Assembly (NCBI GenBank): GCA_037349315.1
Contig: JBAIAC010000027.1
Span: 18,027,501 to 18,091,500, forward strand
Source of the DNA: Chelydra serpentina
Lineage: Eukaryota; Chordata; Testudines; Chelydridae
Direction: 5' to 3'
Length of the DNA: 64,000 nucleotides
Part shown: in pieces, positions 26,601 through 35,600 of the stretch
Position numbering within the stretch: position 1 is the stretch's first letter
How the letters are laid out: the number at the start of each line of letters is the position of its first letter
Made by a program: the position numbers and the translations under genes
Notes under the pieces: generated by a model
Told to the model about the DNA's origin: nothing
The model's input: only the letters and a program-made list of their open reading frames with translations
Database searches by the model: none

Positions 26601-29600
26601 CTAACAAGGACTCCAGAAATATTTCTCTTTTCGTCTGTGACAAACCACAGACCTCACAGTGGTAACAAAGATCCCGAGGGGCAAATTCTGTCCTCAGTAA
26701 CTTGTTTGCACCCCTGTTACCGTGCATGGAAGGGAACGCTGTATACTTAACTGAGAAGCGTGAAAGGCCCGTCTGTGTGTTATACCTGCTGCTTAATGTA
26801 CTAAGTCATCCCCCATAGCACTCATGCTGCTTGGTAAGATGGTATGAGTCAGATCTGCTCTCCCTTATCCAGTAACCCTTTCCTGTCTGTGTTCTCCTGG
26901 CGTACCAAGGATGCTTGATCCTTTTCTTTCTCCATTTCAGGCAACGCCTCCGATTCTGCTCCATTGTCATTCCCAGGTGAGATCTTATTAGACGCTTTTG
27001 GACGAAGAGTTTTGTATCCGACAAATGGGGTTTTGTCTAAAAGGAATCTATTGGCGGGGAGGGGGGAGTGATGAGATTTTGAGTTTTGCTTTGAAAAAAA
27101 CAAATGGGTTTAAAATGAAAATTTTGGATGAATTTTTTTGTGGAGGCAAAAGAACTGTTTCCTGACCAGCTCTACTTGTTACTGGAAGCAATAGGGGAAT
27201 TTTGCAGCTTCCTGACCTTGTTCTGTGCCATCTCTGATGGGCAGTGCCATAGCGCTGGGTGTCCGCGGTTCTAGTGAGTGACCGACTGATTAGGCAAGGC
27301 AGAGTGTCATTTATACAGACGCGTGTTCTATTTTTAATTATTTGACAGATCATTTATGTGTGGCTGATTTCAGCCCAGGAATTACCCATGGATTGGTTTG
27401 CTGTGAGTATTAGTAATTTGCCACTCAAGGTCACCCAAGTCACATGATACCATTTCTCTTCTCTCATTGGACGATTCCCTAACCCAACAAGAGCTTCCAA
27501 GATGGCCGAGTGAATGTGTCCAGCGCGGAGATGTATTCCTGACCCTTTACTTCCCACAAACAAATAGAAACCCACTCACCAGAGTCAAAGCAAATGCCAG
27601 CAAGACAGCAGCCTACTACTGGTATCAATGAACGGAGCTACTCCCTTTGCTTAAGTGGTAGCATCTGGGATTTGGTGCAGAAGGTCATAGGTTCGAACCC
27701 TGCTGATGACCCCTGGTGGGGGTCGTGGCACGTTCGTTACCTAATTAGGCCTAGCCTGTTGCCTCGTTACTCGTCTCACTGTGACCTTCCTCCTCACAGA
27801 GGTGCGGCTGGTCAATGGGCGGAACCGGTGCCAGGGGCGGGTGGAGATCCTCTACAACGGCTCCTGGGGGACGGTGTGTGACGACGACTGGGACCTCGTG
27901 GACGCCAACGTGGTGTGCCGCCAGCTGGGCTGCGGCCGTGCCCTCGCCACGCCGGCCAGCCTGACCTTCGGCCACGGGCGGGGGCCCATCTTCCTGGACA
28001 ACGTGGAGTGCCGTGGGCGGGAGCCGGCCCTGAGTGAGTGCGGGAGCCGCGGCTGGGGAGTCCACAACTGTTACCACTATGAGGACGTGGCCGTCACGTG
28101 TAACGGTAAAAAGGTTTGGTTCCATCCTACGGGGGGCAGGGGCAGCGATGGGGTTACACGCCTGACGCCGCTTCAGACCCACCAGGCAGGGCCCCACAGC
28201 CCCCTTGTCTCACGCCCCTCGTGGGACTGCCGGTCGGAGGTCAGCCTGGCTTCTTCACCAGCGCCCCCCTCAGGGCCGGTGCAAGGAAATTTCACACCCT
28301 AGGCAAAACTTCCTTGCACCAGCCTGGCACCCCTCCCTCCCCACTGCAATGCCGCCCCCAGTCAGCTCCCCCGCCCGCGGAAGCTTAGCGTCCCCCCGCC
28401 CAATGCCGCTCCCCTGCCCGTGGGCGCTCAGCCCACCACCACCTGTGACCCGCGGGAGCTGAGGGGAGCCCGGGGCAGAGGGGCGGCTCGTTGCGGCTGC
28501 CCCCCGGCTCCCCGCTCAGGCGCTGGGTAGGGGGGCGGCTCGCGGCGGCTGTCCCCCGGCTCTCTGCTCAGGCGCTGAGCAGAGGGGGCGGCTCATGGTG
28601 GCTGCTCCCCGCTCAGGCGCTGAGTGGAGGGGGCGGCTCGCGGCAGCAGCTCCCCACTCAGACACTGGGCAGGGGGGCGGCTCGCGGCGGCTGCTCCCCG
28701 CTCAGTGCCTGAGCAGGGAGCCAGGAGGCAGCCGCCTCCCACCCCCCAAATCTTGGTGCCCTAGGCGACCGCCCCCCTGCCCGGCACTGGGCTCGCGGAG
28801 GAGATGGTGCCGCAGGGCTGGGCTGTTGGGGAGCAGAGTCCGGGCCCATCGCTAGGCACCTACCAGCCACCTGAGCGAGGGACCAGACCTGAGCAGCACC
28901 AGGGCCGGGCTCGGGTTGATTAAACTGACCCTGCCCTTTGCTCTCACTCCGTCCTGGCCCATGGCTCCACGTTCCCCGCTCTGTGACCTCCCTGAGGGTA
29001 GGTCTGTCCCGCAATCAGAGGCGACTGCGGCGCAGGTAGACGTACCTGGATCTAGCTATCTCCAAGGACGACAGCAGCGAAGCTGCGGCAGCATCTGCTA
29101 CCCCTTCGAGTGCGCACCCTGGGTCTCAGGCAGTTAGTCTAGGTCTGCTAGTGTTAGTGGCGCGAGCGAGATCAGAGCTGGCTCAGCGCTGTCTACACTG
29201 CAGTCGGGACAGCGCGTGCAGACGCTAGACAAGCTAGTGCTGGTCACAGACCCAGTAAGGTCTGGTTTTTCTCTGCTGGGCCTGGTTTTTTATTCCCAAT
29301 CACTCACAGACCCGGGGCTCCCCTCTCAGACTTAGTCAGTGCGATGGGGGAGGGATAGCTCAGTGGTTTGAGCATTGGCCTGCTAAACCCAGGGTTGTGA
29401 GTTCAATCCTTGAGGGGGCCATTTAGGGATCTGGGGCAAAAATTGGGGATTGGTCCTGCTTTGAGCAGGGGGTTGGACTAGATGACCTCCTAAGGTCCCT
29501 TCCAACCCTGATATTCTATGATTCTATGGGGGCAGATGCCTGGAGCTGGGCCAGGTTTGCAGACTGATGCCAGCCCAGGCCTAGCAGAGAGACAGTGGAT

Positions 29601-32600
29601 TTGTGATCCCCTAGGCGGATGGGGATCAACGGGAAGGAGGCAGGGACTGATTGACTGAGGAAGGCGTTCAGCCTTTGTTGGAGAAAGGGGGCTGACCTGG
29701 ACGGGAAGGGGAGATGAGTCTCAGGATGCAGCTGTGAAGGGGGGGTGGGAGAAGTTGGGTGGGGAGGGAGCTCAGGCTGGCTGTCGGGGAGGAGATCTCT
29801 GGAGGCCTGGTTGTCTGATCCTGCTGCTGAGTATCCAGGCTGAAGCGCTCTGCTCAGGCCATTGGAGGTTTGTCCATCGCTGTTCAGAGCCGGGTTGCTG
29901 ATGAGAGGGAGGCAGAGGCCGGGCGCCACATGTGAAAGATTTCCCAGCATGCACTGGGAGGGGGCAAGTGTTACCTAGCTGGCCGGTGATCACAGTGATG
30001 GGGTGACGCTGCCCTGTCCGGGGCTCCTCCCTCCCACACAGACTGAGCTCAGCTAATAACGAGTAACCAGCCCTCCAGGTAGCCTGGCCTGCAAGGAAAA
30101 AAATGACCTTTCCCTCTAGCCCTCAGCATTACACACGGGTCTGAACAGCGCTTACCCTGTCTGCATCACTTTGCAAACAGGGACCAATCCCCAGCAGCAG
30201 GATTGAGTGTCGTTGTCCTCAGTTTCCCTCGGGGCAATCCGAGGCGGAGAGGTGAGGCGACTCCCCCAAGAGCGGTCCGGGTCAGAGCCAGGATTAGAAC
30301 TCGGGTTCTTGGCTCAGCGTTGCCAGCTCTCGCAGGTTTATCGTGAGTCTCCTGATATTTACTAGTTTTCTAGCCAGCGCGTCTGCATGGGTGAAGATCG
30401 CTGCTCTCCCCTGGGCTCTGGATGCTGGGGCTGCGTAACCAGCAGGTGGATTTATTACAGGGCATGTGGAAAAGGCAAATTAATAAAGCCACCCTGATGC
30501 CCAGCCTGCCTCTGGCTCTCTTTTCAGAGCTCTCCGCCACCCGGGCAAGCAAAGGACCGACGAGCAGAACCATCACAGCCACCCTGCCGAACGGGAAGAG
30601 TAAGCATGTCAGAGTTTGGCTTCTCACTCATCAGATTCCCTCCCTGCCTCCTACTCACCCTTCAAAGCCCTTGTTGTCTGGTGTCTTTCCACCAGAGGCC
30701 AGGCCAGGGCGCCCAAGCCGGGCATGTAGACTCTCCCCATCCCTTACCCTCAGGCTTGGGCTGGCTCCCCCACTGAGATCAGAAGAGATAGGTGAGGCCA
30801 AGGATGACCCCCGGGGGTTATTGAGGTCCCTGCATTGCAGTGGGGCTGCTGTGCAGAGCAGTGGCTGTACAGAGCAGGTCTCCCTGTTTGGGGACGGGAC
30901 GTCCCAACTCCACTGGCTGCAAACTCGCGGCTCCCCATCCCCTCTACGCCTCCTTCGCACGGCCCGCTCCTGTCGCTCCCGGGGGATCCTGCTCGGTGCT
31001 CTGCCCGCCCCCGGGGAGAGCCGCCGGCGCTAACCCCAGCTGCCCTTGTGCAGGCGACGGCAGCATTCGGCTGGTGAGCGGCGCCGACCCCTGCCGGGGC
31101 AGGGTGGAGATATTCTACCAGGGGACCTGGGGCACGGTGTGCGACGACGACTGGGGCATGAGCGACGCCAGCGTGGTGTGCCGGCAGGCGGGCTGCGGCC
31201 GCGCGGTGGCGCACAAGAGCAACGCCTACTTCGGCTACGGCACGGGGCGCATCCTGCTGGACAACGTGCACTGCGAGGGCAGCGAGCCCCGCCTCGCGGC
31301 CTGCTACAGCCTGGGCTGGGGGATCCACAACTGCGGGCACCACGAGGACGCCGGGGTCATCTGCACAGGTAAGGGAGCAGAGCCTCATGGGAACGGCCGC
31401 CATCTTGGCTGACCCGCCGGGGATGGAACCAAGGCGCAAGCCACGGCCCGTGGGGATTGGGCGCAGAGGGGGCCGCGCTGATTGAAGGATTACCGCCCTT
31501 CCCTATCCAGAGGCAGCTCAGCACAAGCCCTGGATAACCTTCTTGGCCGGCATCGAGACAAGCCCTCCCGAGCAGAACGCTTGAGTCTCTACAGGTAGAT
31601 CCAGGCCCATGGTGGGAAGGGAGCATAGAATCATAGAATATCAGGGTTGGAAGGGACCTTAGGAGGTCATCTAGTCCAACCCCCTGCTCAAAGCAGAACC
31701 AATCCCCAATGTTTGCCCCAGATTCCTAAATGGCCCCCGCAAGGATTGAACTCACAACCCTGGATTTAGCAGGCCAATGCTCAAACCACTGAGCTATCCC
31801 TCCCCCCTGTGGTAGAGTCAGCCCCTCTGTAAACTGGACAGGGAGAGAAGTGAGTAACACACCCCGAGCCATGGGTCACATCCCGGTCACTGCTACTGCT
31901 CAGGGTGGTGCTAAACAATCCTACTCTGCTTCCTACAATCCTGACGCATTGTCGTATTTAAACCATGGCCTCCATTCGCACGGGCATCGGCACCCGCAAC
32001 GCTGTCTGTGCCGGCTGCTGCTGGCGTGAAAACAAAAGCTGCCCCCTTCTCCATATTGCGTTTACAGAGCTCTGTTTCCACACCGCCCGCTGCCCCAGTC
32101 CCATGTGCGGGTGCAAAAAGCAGAGGGTGCGGACGAGATGGGTCGAACGTATGTCTCCAGGGATCAGGGATGCTCGTACCTGTCCTGGATGCAGGGAAAA
32201 GGGGGCAAATCTCTTGACAGCTGGACAGAGAGGCGGCAGGTGGTTTGAACCCCAGACCACCCCAGGGAAATCAAATCACCCAGGTCCAGCATGGTTTTGA
32301 CCCTCCTCAAAGGGAATGAAATGCAGATGGCTCTACACGCTGAGCGTGCTCTAAATGCACTGATGGGACGGGCCTCCCCAGGGGCCCCCTATTTATCTAA
32401 GCCCAGATCTACACTACAGAGTCAGGTCTGCCTTGCGTGGACCTCGGTCAGTGTCTACACTAAAATTTCACTCCCGTCGCCATAATTCGCCCACTACCCC
32501 GACTTAATAACTCCACCTCCCTGAGCGGCATAGAGACACGGTCGGTGCGGCGTCGGTGTGGACGCGGCCTTGCTCGCGTCGACTGTTGCTGGCTTTCAGA

Positions 32601-35600
32601 AGCCGTCCCACAATGCCCCATACCGACAGCTCAGTTGGTGAGGCCGCGCACAGCCGACAGAAGGAGGAAAGTGTAGACGCGCAAGCGATGTAATTCCTGT
32701 CTGCCAACGTAAGTTAGGGCGACTTAATTTTATGGTGTAGATGTGCCCTAAGTTAATTACATGGCCTCCAATGCCACAGGATATGGCGGCCATATAATCT
32801 CTAATATACCCCACAGCACCCTGGAGAGGCAGGGCAGGGCTGTTATCCCCATTACACAGATGGGAAACTAAGGCACAGAGCGGCTAAGAGACTTGCCCAA
32901 GGTCACACAGGGAGTCTGTGGCGGAGCAGGGACTTGAAAGTAGGGCTCACAAGGCCTAGGGCACTAGCCACTGGACCATCCTTCCTCATTACCTGCTAGG
33001 CTGAAACCCAGGAGCTGGATAAAACACAATGGACTAGTCTGAGCAGCAATTTGCAAGGGAAATGACTCTGGCTGCCTGTGATTTCCCGGCTCTGGTGGAA
33101 AACAAGCTGCCTTGGTCAGGAAGTGGAGTGATTGGCTGGCAGCGGCTGGGCACTCAGCCATCCCCGGCCTCCCTTTCTCTTCCCCTCTTTCAATTATGTA
33201 TCTCTGTTGATTACCATTTATAATGGTAATACTCCCCTTGAATTCCCTCATTATCGCAGCTAATGACTGGAGCACTAAGTGCGGGCACTTTCGCTTCCCA
33301 GCAATTAACTAACAAAGAGGTTGATGGGCGCAAAATGAGCAATTTTCTCAGGCTGTTCCTTTCTTGTCTAACTAGCCATTGTCCTGCAAGCCGGGGAGAT
33401 GGAAACGCTGGCCCGGAGAGCCTGGGGGGGGGGGGGGGGGACAGCTTGTACAGGGCTGGGGGCTGTTCTGAATGGGGGCAGCGGGTCCACAGAGTGGGGG
33501 AGGCCCAGCTGGGAGAACCGAACCTCTAGGGGAGATGCTAGTGACGGTCAGATCGGTGGCAAGGCAAGAGCGGGGGCCTTGATCCTGGCCCGCCGGGCGG
33601 AGTGAGACGTCTAGGCAGAACGAGCTGGAGTGCTGTGGTGTGACTTGGGCCTAGCAACAGTCACTGCCAAGCCCGGTCAGGTGCTACAATATTAGAGTTG
33701 CCAGGTGTCCGGTTTTCGACTGGCACATACAGTCAAAGAGGGACCCCGGCGGCTCCAGTCAGCACTGCTGACCGGGCCGCTAAAAGACCCCCCCACCCGG
33801 TCCCGATTTTTCACATTTGTTGTCTGGTCACCCTATTTATAACCCTTCGAACACAAATCGTCAATATCACAGGTCAAAATATACAAAGTAAATAGCCTGA
33901 AATCAAACTCTAGTAAGTCCTCAACTGGCATGTTTTGTACAAGTTGAACCTCTCTAGTCTGGCACCCTCGGAACCGGACCGGTGCCGAACCAGAGCATTT
34001 TCTGAACCACAGGAGGTCAATGCGGGGTGCCAGCGGGTCTCCATAGGCGTGGGACGTAGAGGTGCGGAGGATGCTGCAGCACCCAGTCTGGCCCCCTGCC
34101 TGGGAGCTCCAATGCCCCTTGCCCAAGGTCACAGCCTCCGGCCCCACGTCCTCCCCGTCCCTCCCGGAGCTTGAACGCTGTGAATCAGCTGTTCACGGCG
34201 CTCCGGAAGCGCTGGGAGGGAGGGAGGAGGAGTTGGTAAGCGCGGGGCTGCTGGCACGCAAGGGGAGGGGGGCAGAGGGGGGAGCCTGGCGCTGGTGGAT
34301 GCTCCGCACCCTCTAATTTTTCCCCCTGGGTGCTCCAGCCCCCGGAGCACCCACGGTCGGCGCCTTCGTACAACACGCACTGATCCCAACCGTGGGTTAC
34401 CTAGGTGCATTTAGCAGGACACTACGCTCTGAACACATGTTCCCAAGGCCCCGGCCAGGGTCTGAAGTAGGAGCTGCTAAGAGCGGCTGGAGGAGTGTAG
34501 AATGATTGACACATGTCTGTGTGTTCTCTGGATGGGCTCCCTTCTGGCCACCCATCTTCTTGAAATGACTTAGTGGAAACAAAGCGACGGCCGCTGGTCA
34601 TGTGGCCTCGGCCTCTATGTGTGTCCCCGCAGGGCTGCGGATTTCAACGGTGGCACCGTTCACCACCTCGGCTGGCCGGGACTACGGAGAGTCATTCACC
34701 GACACTGCCACAGGTACGGCCAGCGCTGCCCGTTCCCCCCGGATGGACGATGCGTGAGGAGACCTGCAGCTCCAAGGCTAGGGCAGTGATCATAGCAGCC
34801 GCCCCATAACATTGTCCCGCAGACGACACAGCTGTGATCCGTCCAGAGTACTGCTCGGGTCATGCCAAGCTTCATTCGATCCACAGCCCTGGGTGGGTTC
34901 TTTCCTGGGGCCCAGCAGCAGGATCTCGGGGGCTGCAAACAAACGTCTCCAGACCCCCGAAAGCCTGCTGGTTGGAGGCTCGCTGCACAGCGTGCCATGC
35001 CGTTGCTCAGGGCCGGCGCTATCGTTTTTGCCGCCCCAAGCAGCACGCCGAATTGCCGATGTTAGGGCGGCACGCGCGTTTCCGCCGCGGCGGCTGAAGC
35101 TGCCGCAGAATTGCCGCCGCTGCTGAAACGCGCGCATTGCCCTAACGGCACACGGACTGCCACCCCCTGCAGATTGCCGCCCCAAGCACCTGCCGCCCCA
35201 AGCACCGGCTCCAGGAACGCTGGTGCCTGGAGCCGGCCCTGCTGTGGCATCCTGGGGGTGCTGTAATGCTGGGGAACGAGGCGCTTGTGGGTGAAATTCA
35301 CCGAGGTCCCACTTCAACGCATAGGGTGATGCCTTGCAAAAAGAACTGCCCGCCCTCCCCCCCACCCGGCACAGGGTCTAAATGGGCCTGTTTCTCATGC
35401 TGGCTGTCGGTCCGGCGGTGAATTCCACCCTGGCTCCCTTGTGCCCAGGAGCCCCGTCGGATCCTGTATCCTTTGGGCATGGGTTGCATGGCGCGTGCTG
35501 CCGTCGCGGGTGAGGGTGCTGCCCTTGTTCTCTGTTGATGGGGCACAGCCCGGGAGCAGCCTTGCCCCTGAACTCCCACCCTCCTCATGCCGCTGCTTGT

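Larger units (their letters stand above)
12287..26940 (+). other. SSC4D intron 1 (about 14.7 kb), repeat-rich
   Basis: No conserved coding exon was recognised apart from the candidate at 26040-26072. The intron holds MIR-like SINEs, several DNA transposons, a CR1 3' end, simple repeats and AT-rich decayed elements (around 13255-13700, 16490-16740 and 23450-23850) full of AAAATTT-type words. Stretches such as 18160-18820, 19230-19900, 20000-20750 and 22000-23450 show nothing I can name. Confidence 0.7.
28106..30527 (+). other. SSC4D intron 3
   Basis: Holds a GC-rich element with internal 44-53 bp repeats (28272-28791), a decayed stretch with GTCTACACTGCAG-type words (29000-29260), a full SINE (29346-29528) and a reverse MIR-like relic (30160-30310). 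Nothing else is recognised. Confidence 0.6.
31369..34632 (+). other. SSC4D intron 5
   Basis: Holds a reverse SINE, a DNA-transposon relic (32398-32751), a reverse MIR-like relic, an AT-rich unique patch (33180-33380), a chimeric-looking repeat (33693-33835) and a repeat of the GGGTGCTCCAGC type (34047-34370). Repeat-free parts such as 31830-32395 show no exon. Confidence 0.6.

Noticed and set aside
27640..27712. A functional tRNA gene
   Set aside because: Box B is perfect, but the acceptor stem does not pair and the T stem is weak.
30750..31439. 229-codon open frame on the minus strand
   Set aside because: It lies opposite the GC-rich SRCR2 exon and mirrors its codon usage; no domain of its own.
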